A stretch of DNA of 64,000 nucleotides, taken from positions 1-64,000 of the forward strand of contig JABCPU010000135.1 of NCBI GenBank assembly GCA_016800925.1. Direction: 5' to 3'. The translations under genes were made by a program, and so were the position numbers. This document shows, piece after piece, positions 11,039 to 22,600 of this stretch (positions are counted from its first letter, which is position 1; each line of letters opens with the position of its first letter). Below the pieces are notes generated by a model. That model was given only the letters and a program-made list of their open reading frames with translations. It did not search any database and had not been told where the DNA came from. The DNA comes from Suillus spraguei. Taxonomy: Eukaryota; Basidiomycota; Agaricomycetes; Boletales; Suillaceae.

Positions 11039-11807
11039 TGTTAAGACTGTACTCAAGGGTAGAGAGATCCGAAGGGCTTTGGCCTCAGTTCGTACACTGT
11101 GCCCCTTTCTCGAGTAATGCCCCTTATTTCAGGGAGGAGTTATTCGTCCGAAGACCCGGAAGGGGTTGCGTGACGGATCCGGGTGTCCGAAGGTGTCGGA
11201 TATAATACGTCCAAAGGTAATTCGGAACGTAAGGAGAGGACAGAGATTAAGGCTAGTTCTGGAACAAGTTCCTAACTAGAAACTAATGGAGATGGACTAT
11301 CCGAAGATAGAGTCGGAGGTATAGACTATAGGAGTCAATCCTAAGTCTCGGAAGGTGACTTAAAGCGGAGAGTGGCTTACGTCCGAAGGAGGCAGAATGA
11401 GTAGAATCTAAGATGATATTCGAACTAAGGTTCTACGGAGATCTACAAGTGGTTTATATACAGTAAGTATCTAAGACGGATAATTAGCAAGTCCGGGACC
11501 GAGGGCTATGTACGAAGTGTAACGGAAGTCTATTAGTTATTGCACAGCGGATCAGTAAGCATGAATCGGAAATGAACACAGGAAACGGATCAGTAACACA
11601 GGACGGAAATATAAACAGCTGGAGTACCGGTAGTAGGAGAAATGACGAAAGGAGATAGACGCAGATGTTTACCAGGGAGTTAAGGTGTGAGAAGTGAGTA
11701 CATTCGGAAGGGTGGTCCGGACAGGATCTGTGGACCAGACAGATATGGAAACGATTGGATCTGGACAGATATGATCGGATCTGAGATTAGAAGTATGGTA
11801 TATGACA
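11039..11807 (-). repeat. Gyp2 5' LTR
   Basis: 769 bp, TGTTAAG to TATATGACA on the plus strand, matching the 3' LTR at 2367-3134. It contains the TATA box (11453-11460) and predicted start site used in the self-priming argument. Confidence 0.95.
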
Positions 11808-14186
11808 TTTCCATACTTCTGTTCTTCTATTGGCCGCTGCTCAATAGGTTCTGGTCCGGCCAAATACTCGGGCTCGGAGTCGTTCTTTCATTTTTCTACG
11901 TGGGGAATTGGTGATACTGCTCGCAGCAGTTGTACATGGGGGGTGGAGTTCATAGTATGTGGCATTCGTACTTCAGGTTCTGGATCTTTTGGAACATCAG
12001 GAATGTTAATAGAAGGGGCGACAAGGGGTTTCGGAAGTTGTGAGTTTTGCCATTTCTTGGGATGACAATGGAAAGCCGGGGGTAGTCCATTCTTCTTCCG
12101 ATCCGTATCTAAGTCGATTTCAATTTCGTCAGATTTCGTCGTTCAAGGGAGGATGAGTGTTTCGGCAGCCCAATCTATACTTGGGTTCATGGCATGTAAC
12201 CACGGGATTCCCAGGAGAATTTGATCTCTCCATCCAAGTTTAGTGATATTGAACTTTCCATACATGGTCCGATCATCGATTTTTACCACTAAAAGGCAGT
12301 AATGCATGATTGGTCCTCCTTTGATAAGAGTTCCATCTGCTGTAGTAACTCGAAATGGTTTGTTAAGCTTTCATTGTGTGATTTGATGGAGTTTCACAAA
12401 CTCCTCAGAAATGAATGTTCCTGCTGCGCCAGAATCGATAACAGCGGTAGTGTGACAGATTTTAAGCGTGTATGCGAGTGAAGGGTGATAGGGATATGAA
12501 GTTCTTTTCTTTCACCTATAGCACATACAAGTCTTAGTAATACATTGGGAGAAACATACGTCGAATCCTTGTTTCTCCAGTTTAAAATCCTCTATGATCC
12601 ATCTCACAGTTTCTTCATCTTCTTCGTCTTTGACTTCAGTTTGTCGGAGTGGAGTCTTCTTCTTTCTTTCAGGACAGTTATGAATATGGTGTCCGGTCTT
12701 CTTACATCCAAAGCATTGTCCTTTTTTCATGCATTCTGTTAAGACCATACTCAAAGGTAGAGAGATCCGAAGGGCTTTGGCCTCAGTTTGTGCACTGTGC
12801 CCCTTTCTTGAGTAATGCCCCTTATTTCAAGGAGAAGTTATTCGTCCGAAGATCTGGAAGGAGTTGTGTGACGGATCCGGGCGTCTGAAGGTATCGGATA
12901 TGATACGTCCGAAGGTTATTCGTAACGTAAGGATAGAACAAAGATTAAGGCTAGCTTCGGAACAAGTTCCTAACTAGAAACTAACAGAGGTAGACTATCC
13001 GAAGATAGAGTCGGAGATATAGACTATAGGAATCAATCCTAAGCCTCGGAAGGTGACTTTAGAGCAGAGGGTGGCTCAAGTCCGGAAGAAGCGGAATGAG
13101 CAGAATCTAAGATGATATTCGAACTAAGGTTCTACGGAGATTTACAAGTGGTTTATATACTGTAAGTATCTGAGACGGATAATCAACAGGTCCGGGACCG
13201 AGGGCTATGTATGAAGTGTAACGGAAGTTTATTAGTTAATGCACAGCGGATCAGTAAGCACGAATCGGAAATGAACACAGGTAACGGATCAGACGTAGAA
13301 GGGAAATATACATAGCCGGAATACCGGAAACAGGAGGAATGACGAAAGGAGATAGACGTGGATATGCACAGGGAGTTAAGGTGCGAGAAGTGAGCACATT
13401 CGGATGGGTGGTCCGGACAGGATCTGTGGACCGGACAGATATGGAATCGATCGGATCTGATCGGATATGGTCGGATCTGAGATTAGAATTATGGTATATG
13501 ACACATTCAGATCTCTCCATATCGGAGATTCAATCTACGACCATTGTGTTTGAATCACGACTGGGTGTGTAACGCGCATTTCCATAGTTCTTCTTCTTCT
13601 GTGGAGCATGACGTGCTCATAACGCTAGAAGACGGTGGTGGGAGTTGTCAATGGAAATGCATTGCAATACAACATTACGGAATATCTCTGAGACATCTCC
13701 TGGCACGAAGAGCTTGGTTAGGATTCCTAGGTTGAGGCTGTCTTGGAAGAATTGAATCTTTGTGGCATCGTCGGTGATGTGGGCCTTGGCTGCAAGTGCC
13801 TTGAAGTCAGCGATATAGGTATGGAGATTGCTGCTTCCTTGTTTGAGGTCCCTGAGCTTTGTTAATGCGGTTCCTCTGGTATCCACTGGTTCAAAAGCTT
13901 CGTTGAAGCTTTTCATAAAATCCTTCAATGTCCCATAACCAACCTTTTGTCCAGAAGTATCAGTTGACTGAGCGTGAGCAAGGAATTGTTCTTTCCAAGA
14001 TTTGGTGTTCTTCTTGGTAATGAAGGATGTAATGAAAATTATTTTCTGCTTGTCGGTGGTGTAAAGCTTTTCATTGATATCAAAGCACAGATTGCATGAT
14101 TGGATGAATTCCAGAGAGTTGTCACGATCTCCATCAAAACCGGTTGGAAGACCAATTTTGTATTCAAATTCTTTGGTGGTAGTCAT
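11808..14186 (-). pseudogene. Gyp1d gag and protease region, broken by a solo LTR
   Basis: Gag starts at the ATG at 14186 (MTTTKEFEYKIG) and runs as an open frame to about 13617. It is then cut by the Gyp2 solo LTR (12737-13503) inside the segment before the zinc knuckle, which lies beyond it near 12700 (CFGCKKTGHHIHNC). The protease (TAVIDSGAAGTF, near 12430) and the Pro/Glu-rich linker follow down to 11808. Here the T run at the gag/pol junction is one base shorter than in the other copies, so gag reads on to a stop at 12512. Confidence 0.82.
12737..13503 (-). repeat. Gyp2 solo LTR
   Basis: 767 bp with TG..CA ends and a perfect 5-bp duplication CATTC (12732-12736 and 13504-13508). Inserted in Gyp1d gag. 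Confidence 0.95.
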
Positions 14187-14302
14187 GATGGTGATTCGTC
14201 TGGTGAGTTATACTTTCTCGGTGCCTACACACGTGGTCTTGCTGTCCGTTAGGGCTTTATCAGATTTCAGGGTCAAAGACTGGATATTCGACGATCAGGT
14301 GG

Positions 14303-14313
14303 ACTTTAATCTT
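14303..14313 (-). promoter_or_regulatory. Gyp1d primer-binding site
   Basis: ACTTTAATCTT on the plus strand one base from the LTR; the complementary copy lies in the LTR. Same layout as in Gyp1a, b and c. Confidence 0.6.
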
Positions 14314-14314
14314 T

Positions 14315-14790
14315 TGTTATGAGCTGGGGTGGCATCACCAGCGATAGTGAAAAGACATGGATAGTCTGCTGGGAAGTTCTACAATGTTCAAAAGAGAACA
14401 AGGTGAAAGTACAAGGAACGCGTTCCGAGTACTATCAAAGGTTCTGCCTCAAAGACAAGTCTAAGAGGTTCTTCGAGAATAGAGACTAAGGCTAAGGAGT
14501 GCTTAGACTTAGAGACGATTCAGACGACTAAGGATTGGGGGTCCTTACTGAAGAGGAATCCAGGTAAAACCCAGTAAGATTAAAGTAAAGTATACAAGCA
14601 TAATACAACATGCTTAAATAGGTCAATATGTGTGCACGATCAGGAGAGTCGTGAGAATGTAAGTGCGTATCCAAAGAAGGAAGGCAACTATAGTACAGAT
14701 GCGTTGAGCATATGAGACAAAGTCATGTTATGTAATATACAAGTAGAGGAGACAAAGAGAAAATGAATAGGGGCATGTACGACTGTAACA
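14315..14790 (-). repeat. Gyp1d 5' LTR
   Basis: 476 bp from TGTTATGAGC to GACTGTAACA on the plus strand. It ends directly at LTR-X sequence; the target duplication would be CGTAG with its partner left of the window. Confidence 0.92.
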
Positions 14791-15497
14791 CGTAGCTCTA
14801 TGGATCTTAGGGGAGGTGTTAACTACTAGAGAGGAGTAGGTCCGGATATGGTGTAGAGGTAGTATAGGCTACTCCAGACAAGGTCTGGAATAGAAACAGA
14901 CAGGATAAGACTACCACAGGTAGAGTTGGAGGTGAATCGGATGAGAGACAGGAAACAGGAATATACAGAAGTAGGAAAGCAATGATCAGACTGAGGTCTT
15001 CAGGAGTTGTACTACAAGTTTAAATACTATAGGTAGCATGCCGGAAGGCAAGTAAGGATAGTCCAAGGCTATGTCTGAGGCATTGCAGAACACAAGGCTA
15101 TGAACTCGGAAATAAGACTTGCACGAAATATCTTATCAAGACGGAAGTCAAGATAACCAAAAGCCAGAGGTGCAGAGATAACCAAAAGCCGGACACAGGT
15201 ATTAACCTAAAAGGAGTAATGCGCAGGTGCGCAGGAATAGTTTCAGATATGAGCATGGATCAGATATGGACACGGATTGGATATGGACATGGATCGGATA
15301 CGGACACAGATTGGATGGGTGGATCAGATTGGATGGATGGACTGAGTCGGATAGGGATATGGGTTAGATATGGATGGATATGGATTGGAGTGGATGGGTG
15401 GATTGGATATGTAAGCTGGATTGGATGGGTGGACTAGGATGTATGGATTGGGTGTCCAGATGTCCATGGATCGGACCTGAGTGTATGGTATATGACA
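14791..15497 (-). repeat. LTR-X fragment, target of Gyp1d
   Basis: Aligns by eye with LTR-X 5737-6535 and ends GTATGGTATATGACA. It begins exactly where Gyp1d ends, so Gyp1d inserted into this copy and the remainder is outside the window. The break falls just past where the 8-bp array ends in the other copy, so I cannot tell whether this copy has the array. Confidence 0.85.
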
Positions 15498-15874
15498 AAT
15501 ACCACAAATATTGTTCACAAGGACAGAGAACCGCTGTCATGGACACCAAAAGAGCGATGCTGAAGATACTCTGTGTTGCTATCATGCAAGTGCTCTATGT
15601 ACTGACTCAGTTGAGGTCTTTTGGATGGCCGTCCATGCTTCATTCTGCTGCCAGTGTATAACATAGTAGTTCAACTGGTAAGACTGTTCACATGCATGCC
15701 CGGTTTGTCAGCACACATGATTGAACCAGATTGGTGCACTATTGGTTCCTCACTCTTAAAACGAGGCATCTGCTGTATTGACATGCAATATAAATCAAGC
15801 TACATTACATCAACCATTAGTATCTAGTAACTACTGCATGAAGGCCACTCAAACGTGAAGACCCTTCTGGTACA
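15498..15874. other. Host intergenic sequence, nothing recognised
   Basis: Unique-looking DNA between the LTR-X end and the gene remnant. No coding, RNA or repeat feature is evident. Confidence 0.5.
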
Positions 15875-17349
15875 TCAACTCGCCCATCGAGTGAGCAATG
15901 CACAGCTCCAAAACTCCCTCCACATTGATGAAAACTCGATATCCTCCAGGTATGCAAGTGTGGTACTGAGGTAACGAGTGACTGTGTCAGCAGCATGAAA
16001 CTCAGCTGAGACACTTCAAAAATTAAGGATCTGATCTTGAACAGGAATGGAGCCATTGACCAAGCCTTGAACCATGGCTACTGTCATATACCATACTTCT
16101 ATTCTCAGATCCGACCATATCCATCCAGATCCGATCATTTCCATATCCGTCCGGTCCACAGATCTTGTCCGGACCACCCATCCGAATGTACTCACTTCTC
16201 GCACCTTAACTCCCTTGTGTACATCTGCGTCTATCTCCTTTCATCATTTCTCCTGCTACCGGTACTCCGGCTGTTTATATTTCCGTCCTGTGTTACTGAT
16301 CCATTTCCTGTGTTCATTTCCGATTCTTGCTTACTGATCCGCTGTGCATTAACTAATAGACTTCCGCTACACTTTGTACATAGCCCTCGGTCCCGGACTT
16401 GCTGATTATCCGTCTTAGATACTTACAGTATATAAACCACTTGTAGATCTCCGTAGAACCTCAGTTCGAATATCATCTTAGATTCTACTCATTCTGCCTC
16501 CTCCGGACTTAAGCCACTCTCCGCTTTAAGTCACCTTCCGAGACTTAGGATTGATTCCTATAGTCTATATCTCCGACTCTATCTTCGGATAGTCCATCTC
16601 CGTTAGTTTCTAGTTAGGAACTTGTTCCGAAACTAGCCTTAATCTCTGTCCTCTCCTTACGTTCCGAATTACCTTCGGACACCCGGATCCGTCACGCAAC
16701 CCCTTCCGGGTCTTTGGACGAATAACTCCTCCCTGAAATAAGGGGCATTACTCGAGAAAGGGGCACAGTGTACGAACTGAGGCCAAAAGCCCTTCGGATC
16801 TCTCTACCCTTGAGTACAGTCTTAACAGCTATCATATTTGTGACAATGGTTCAGTCACCATCATCAGCACAGTCATCTGTATATGCGATGCTGTTCACAA
16901 ATTGAAGCAAGGCACCCTCAGCAAATGCACAGGGTTCAGTAATCAAAGACAACATTTCGTCTTTGATCCCTTTGAGCATGAGCAGACATCCTGGAAGATC
17001 TGATCTGTGGGATGTTAATTTTATGTTCATTTCATTTTCTATTTATAAAACAATGTACAGTGGGTCATCATTCTCCTCGCTGTTGCTGGAATTGTCTGTC
17101 TCCGACTCCTCACCATCTTCATCCGAGTCATGGCCATGCAGAGCTCTTGCAATGGCTTTCTGGAGCTCCGATGGCCCCGTGTTCTTTGCAACACAAAGCT
17201 CCCTCCGCCGGCTTAGGATCCTGTCTCTGTTTCTTCAATTGGTTGACCGGTCAGGAACCACCAGAGACAATTAATAAAAGTGGTTAGACTTACTTTGCAT
17301 AATGGTGTTGTCTTTTTTCATGACCTGCTTGCAGTTTTGCCTCGAGTGT
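15875..17349 (-). pseudogene. Remnant of a multi-exon gene of unknown family, split by a solo LTR
   Basis: On the minus strand three coding blocks join in frame: upstream of 17294 (LEAKLQAGHEKRQHHYA), 17059-17226 (RILSRRRELCVAKN ... ARALHGHDSDEDGEES) and 17004-16828 (SDLPGCLLMLKGIKDEML ... VNSIAYTDD). They are separated by introns of 67 and 54 nt with GT..AG ends. Across the Gyp2 solo LTR the frame continues exactly (NMIAMVQGLVNGSIPVQDQ, then SAEFHAADTVTRYL) to about 15875. Two in-frame TGA codons, just before and after the LTR, and loss of the upstream part mark it as dead. I do not recognise the family. The acidic serine-rich middle looks like a linker. Confidence 0.55.
16082..16827 (+). 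repeat. Gyp2 solo LTR in the gene remnant
   Basis: 746 bp, here in plus orientation (TGTCATATACC to CAGTCTTAACA). Flanks GCTAC (16077-16081) and GCTAT (16828-16832) are a 5-bp duplication with one C/T difference. Confidence 0.93.
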
Positions 17350-17666
17350 CTAATGAATAGGAGGACACGGCATTATTTTAGCTGCAGAGGTGTAGCAGTG
17401 TGGTGGTGGTTGGTTGAAGAGGTTGAAAAGAAGCAGTGAGCACCATAGCTTCTTGAGTCATGGCATGAACCTTTGGTAGTTGGACCGAAACTAATTGTAC
17501 CATGATTGTACCTAGTTAGCAACACCAATACTAACAGATCTACCATCTTGCAATGTAGCTAAGTTGAATCAAGTGATGATGGTCATAGTTTATGTGAGAT
17601 ATACTTACACTTACATCGTGAACATGGACTCCCAAAGCTGTACTGATGGTACTCGAGCTGTACTGA
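17350..17666. other. Host sequence, nothing recognised
   Basis: Probably upstream of the gene remnant. No clear open frame; it ends at the ACTGA target site of Gyp1a. Confidence 0.4.
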
Positions 17667-18140
17667 TGTTACAAACTGGGGTGGCGTCACCAGCGACAGT
17701 GAAAAGACACAGGCGGTCTGCTGGGAGTTCTTACAATGTCCAGAAGAGGACAAGGTGAAAGTACAAGGAACGCGTTCCGAGTACGATCAAGGGTTCAGCC
17801 TCAAGGATAAGTCCAAGAGGTATCCGCGAGAATAGAGACTAAGACTAAGGAGTGCTTAGGCTTAGAGGCGATTCAAGACGACTTAGGTTGGAGACCTAAG
17901 CGAAGGAGATTCCAGGTAAAACCCAGTAAGATTAAAGTAGGGAATCTACTACAAGTACACTGTGCTTAAATAGGCCAATATGTGCGCACAGACCAAGCGA
18001 TACATGAGAATGTAAGTGCGTATCCAAATAAGGAAGGCAACTATAGTACAGATGCGTTGAGCATATGAGTCAGAGTCATGTTACGTAATATACAAGATAA
18101 ATGAAGTAGAAAATGAATAGGGGCACGTACGATTGTAACA
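17667..18140 (-). repeat. Gyp1a 3' LTR
   Basis: 474 bp, TGTTACAAACTGG to GATTGTAACA on the plus strand, followed at once by TTACCCCCTTTTT, the complement of the polypurine tract. Confidence 0.95.
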
Positions 18141-18173
18141 TTACCCCCTTTTTACAAGTAAAGTCACCGGCTT

Positions 18174-19638
18174 TTACTCATCTTGGTTCGCATAGTAAAC
18201 GGGATCATCGCTGAACTCGTAGTCTTCATCAGCAAACGATCCGCTCATCATATACTTGGCTTCTTCAAGACCAGCGCGACGTCTAGAATCCTTCTTCTTC
18301 TCTGCCTGAATACGTTCATCGTCGAGCTGTTTCTCCCAAGTACGAAGTGCGTCATAGAATCCTTCGTCCTTCCATGTTAATTCGAAGGGAGGAGGGCCGA
18401 CTCGGTTAGGGCAGTAAAGAGATAAATGAGTGGGCGACCAATATCTGCAAACCCTGCACTGATATTCCGCGCAATTCTTTTGACGATGTCCTAGTAATCC
18501 ACAGACGCGGCATTTCATGTTCTCGTCAGGGTTAGAAGAGACTTTGCGTAAGGGAGATGGAGTGATGATAGGCGTAGGGCTAGTGGATCTGGCGCGCTTC
18601 TTTCCCTTTTTCTTCATCATACGTTTTAAGGCAAGGGTGTTAGCCCGCTTAAGTTGCGCTTGCTGAGCGGCAGACAACGTATATGCTGACATAGGGAGAT
18701 CCGGAGTAACTTCTCGTTCGGCAGCCGCAAGGAGTTCGATGGGTGAAGAGGAAGAAGTAGCGCCGAAGTCTCTTACTAAGACCGGTGAAACGGGATCCAT
18801 AGGACCGAATGATGATGGGATAGACATAGGAGGGTGTATATGAAGGTGCGGAGTCGAGGACCTAATGTTACCAGCTCAGTGGTAGAGATTCCTAGTAGTT
18901 TTGCGGCCTCGACCTGGTCTTCTGTGCATGGTTCATACAGCCATGCGGGGTGGTCATGAGAGACGGTAATGGGGGCGAGGTTGGTCGTTGAATCGGGGAT
19001 GGGGTTTGTGGAGAGGCAAGGTTACTTTGCGTCTGCTGTAGATCGGTAATAGTCTCTTCCACTAAGTTTCTGGCTGCTCTTGTTTCAGCGACTGACTGTT
19101 GAATGGTTTCGACGACTTGGTTTGTAAGTTGTCCGATCTCTTGGACAGCAGTGTATAAGCCAGTAAAGGCATCAAGACTAGTATAAGCGCGTGAAGAAGA
19201 GGGTGCTGGGATAGGAAGTGGCGCATCTTCCTGCGGAGAGGGAGGTCGAGCAACACCTGCTCGACGCTCGGCAATGATGTGAATAGCTTCTTCAACATCA
19301 TTCTTAAAGGAATCGGGAAGAAGCAACATAGCGTAAGCACGAATGCGTTTTTGAAGATGAATGAAGCGGTGACGGAGAGTAATTTCTGTTGTTTCTTTGG
19401 CAGTGGCTTCAATGAGGGCTGCAATACGAATGATGTTGACGATGAGGAGAGCAGGGAAGGCGCCTCTCTCAGTAAGGATTCTTTCGATTTCGAGGGCATG
19501 TCCCTCGCAGAGAATGGCGGCTTCGATGTAGGATGAGTTGTCGATTTCAGCAGTGAGGGTTCCGTATCGTTCAGTTTCAGAGTCAGAGTCATTGGTGGCA
19601 GCGACGACGGGTGTAATGTAAGCAGTGGGGAAAGACAT
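18174..19638 (-). pseudogene. Gyp1a ORF3: accessory protein with tandem CCHC knuckles, frameshifted once
   Basis: This is a third sense-strand ORF after integrase, from the ATG at 19638 (MSFPTAYITP), 54 bp after the pol stop, to a TAA at 18174. The frame shifts once near 18845; the Gyp1c copy shows both halves are one protein of about 480 residues. The N-terminal half has a hydrophobic helix with arginines (ALLIVNIIRIAALIEA), a helical segment (GLYTAVQEIGQLTNQVVETI) and a Pro/Ser linker. The C-terminal half has a basic stretch (MMKKKGKKRARS) and two adjacent zinc knuckles, C-x2-C-x4-H-x4-C (CRVCGLLGHRQKNC) and C-x2-C-x6-H-x4-C (CRVCRYWSPTHLSLYC), then a charged helix. It occupies the env position but has no signal peptide. 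Nucleic-acid binding is likely; the role is unknown. Confidence 0.8.
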
Positions 19639-19692
19639 TTCAAGGAGGTAGTTAATCAGGTGCTTGATGCGAGTTGATTTGACTGGAAATAA

Positions 19693-22600
19693 TCAGAGGG
19701 TGTGTTGCTTCTTATAAGCATTCAAGATTCAGCGGAGTTCTTCAAGTTCTTTTCTGGGAGCCATTCGTTATCTCCCGATGGATATCCTTTCCAGGAAACG
19801 AGATAACGTCGGCGATTGCCGGTTCCTTTGTGGGAAAGAATTGCTTCGATTTCATATTCTTCTTCTTCTTCGATGATATCAGGTGGGGTTCAGGGAAGTT
19901 CGGTCCGTGTACGTCTGTTTCGCTATAGGATGATAAGACAGAAGCATGGAATGTAGGGTGAATCTTCCATTGCTGAGGAAGCTTGAGTGTGAACGTGATG
20001 GGTGATAAGACATCGATGATCGGGAAAGGTCCATATCGTTTCGGTGCCAGTTTCTTTGATGGGAGTTTAAGTCTAAGATTAGCGGCGGATAGCCAAACCT
20101 TATCTCCGATCTTCCATGGGATGTACTTATCTCCTCGGGATCGTTCGGCCATTGTCTGCATAGCAATGTTGTGACAGGCGATTGCTTCTTCTCTTATCTT
20201 CTGCAGAGATCGTACTCGATCTTCTGCTGCGGGGATGGATGAATCAGGGATCAGATGAGGGATAGCACGTGGTTCATATCCCATCATCAAATAGAAGGGT
20301 GATGCATTCCTTGCATCGTGTTTTCGGTGGTTGTGGACGAATTCGGCGATTGGTAAGTGTTCTACCCAATCTTCGGGGTTGTTGCGACAATAAATGCGTA
20401 GATATGTCTCAAGTTCTTGGTTGAGTCTTTCCGTTTGACCATCAGTCTGCGGGTGGTAAGCCGTGGATGGAGCGATGACGTAGTCGAGAAGTCGGGCAAG
20501 TTCCTTTGAGAAGCGAGATAGGAATTGCGGTCCTCGATCCGAGATGACTTTGTCATGGAGTCCAAATCGTCGGTACACATGTTTTAAAAATAGCTTGGCC
20601 ACACCTTCTGACGTGATAGTTTTCAAACAAGGGATAATAATTACCCCCTTCATAAGGCCATGGTCTACCACGACCATGATACTGTCAAAGCCTCCAGAGA
20701 CAGGGAGGTCAGTGATAAGGTCGAAGAGACCTGGGAGAACGGGCGAACAGCCGACGAAGGAATGGCGTGAGCGGGGGTCGAACGGGATGAGTATCGCTTT
20801 CATTTGCTGACAAAGGGCGCAACCCTAGACGTATTTCCGAATATAAGAGCCCATTGCAGGCCACCAGGCTTCTCGTTTGACGAGTTCTTCAGTTTTGAAT
20901 CGACCGGGGTGTCCCGCGGTAGGATGATCATGATACCTTTTCAGGATATCGGAGCGATGCGCTGGTGGAATATAAGCGCGATTCTTAAAATAGAGGACGT
21001 TCTCCTCAATCTTCCAATCAGAAAGTGCCGATTTCATAGGGGGAAGGCACACGCCATCAAGGGCGTCAGACGCTGTTTTGAAAACTGGGTCGTCGAGAGG
21101 GTCTGAGGATGACAGCACATCCTTAAGTCAGTGTCAATAAGACGAACGAATAGAGCGTCAGGGAGGAGGGTCTGGTCCTCGTTATCGTCTTTGCCGGAGT
21201 CATAGTCAGGCCGGCGGGATAGTGCATCAGGTACTGCTAATTTAGTACCTGCAACGTGATGCAGTTCGATGTCGTAGATAGACAAAATCAATTGCCAACG
21301 TGCTTGGCGACGGGTGAGCTTCTGTGCACTTCTAAAGTACAGAAGGTTCTTATGGTCGGTGAATACCAGGACGGGGTGTGGGTTTCCTTCGAGATAATGA
21401 CGCCATTCGTTCAATGCCCTGATTACGGCAAGGAGTTCCCGATCAAAGATCTGGTAATTGCGTTCTGCGGGGTTCAAAGACTGTGAGAGGTATGCACATG
21501 GGTGATAAACACCATTCTCATCAGTCTGTAGGAGAACTCCGCCAGTTGCTACAAGCGAAGCGTCGGTAGCAATGGCAAATTGTCGGGAAGGATCGGGTTC
21601 GGAGTACCGGTTGGGAAGTGAAGCGTCGTTTCAATTCTTCGAAGGTGTCCATACATTCGGTTGACCATTCAAAGGCCTTATCTTTCTTTGTCAAATCGAT
21701 AAGGGGTCGGCGATGTCAGAATAGTGGGAAATGAACGTGCGGTAGAAGTTGCAAAACCGAGGAATGACCGAACATCTTTTACAGATTTCGGGATTGGCCA
21801 TTCGGAGATTCCCTTGGTCTTGGCGGTGTCCATAGCAACTTGTCCGGGGCGAATTATCATTCCGAGGTATTCCACTTCTTCTGCATCGAAGGTGCATTTC
21901 TCCGGTTTCAAGAACAGGTGTTCTTTTCGTATTTTCATCAAAACTCGTCTGTCCGTTCACGGTGTTCTGCCATGTCGTAGAGAAAATCAGGATATCGTCC
22001 ATATAGATAACCATCCATCCTTCATTGATTTCTTGTTGAAAGGTGCGATTCATGTATGCTTGAAAAGTTGCTGGGGAATTGCAAAGGCCGAAGAACATGA
22101 CGTTCGGTTCGAAGAGGCCGAATTCCGTGGTAAAAGCAGCTTTCCACCTATCATCAGGATGGATGCGAATGTTGTTATAACCGGACCGGATATCCATTTT
22201 CGTAAAGAACTGTGCGTTGTGAAGACGTGCGACAAGGGAAATAGGGAGTGGGAGCGGATATGCGTTCTTGACTGTCCAATCATTGATGTAGCGATAATCT
22301 TGACAGGGACGCAGTTCTCCCTCTTCTTTCCCACAAAGAAGAAGCCACTGGCTTGAGGTGACTTCGATTCTGAGATAAAGCCTTTCGCAACGTTTTCATC
22401 GATAAACGTTTTGACAGCAGCGCGTTCTTTTTCCGATAGCGGGTAAACCTTAGACGTACGAGGGATAAAACCGGGTTTGGTGTCGATCCGATGATCGATA
22501 CCAGGGCGTTCGGGGGGTAGTTTGTTCAATCCGTCTTTAGCAAAGACGTCTGCGAAGTCGTGCAAATAATCCGGGACCAATTCTTCGAAGGATTTCTTTT

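Larger units (their letters stand above)
2367..11807 (-). mobile_element. Gyp2: full-length chromodomain Ty3/gypsy element with antisense gene
   Basis: The 5' LTR is 11039-11807 and the 3' LTR 2367-3134, about 98% alike by eye. Order in the sense direction (right to left): LTR, PBS, gag, pol (protease, RT, RNase H, integrase, chromodomain), a 1.2-kb 3' region with an antisense gene, polypurine tract, LTR. Without the nested LTR-X solo (1,500 bp plus 5-bp duplication) it is about 7.9 kb. Its flanks do not form a target duplication: left is CGGGT, right is TTTCC, and these two points are about 1.7 kb apart in an uninterrupted Gyp1. That suggests recombination between two Gyp2 insertions. Pol has a few stops and one frameshift, so it is probably inactive. 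Confidence 0.92.
1..14790 (-). mobile_element. Gyp1d: Ty3/gypsy element, 3' end outside window, with nested insertions
   Basis: This element is present as three pieces, 1-2366, 11808-12736 and 13504-14790, reading right to left. Its 5' LTR is at 14315-14790 and gag, protease, integrase, chromodomain and ORF3 follow; the 3' LTR lies left of the window. A full-length Gyp2 sits between 2366 and 11808 and a Gyp2 solo LTR at 12737-13503. Compared with the other Gyp1 copies, about 1.7 kb covering most of reverse transcriptase and the start of RNase H is missing where the full-length Gyp2 lies. The element was itself inserted into an LTR-X copy, whose other part is at 14791-15497. Coding frames are broken by stops and frameshifts. 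Confidence 0.9.
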
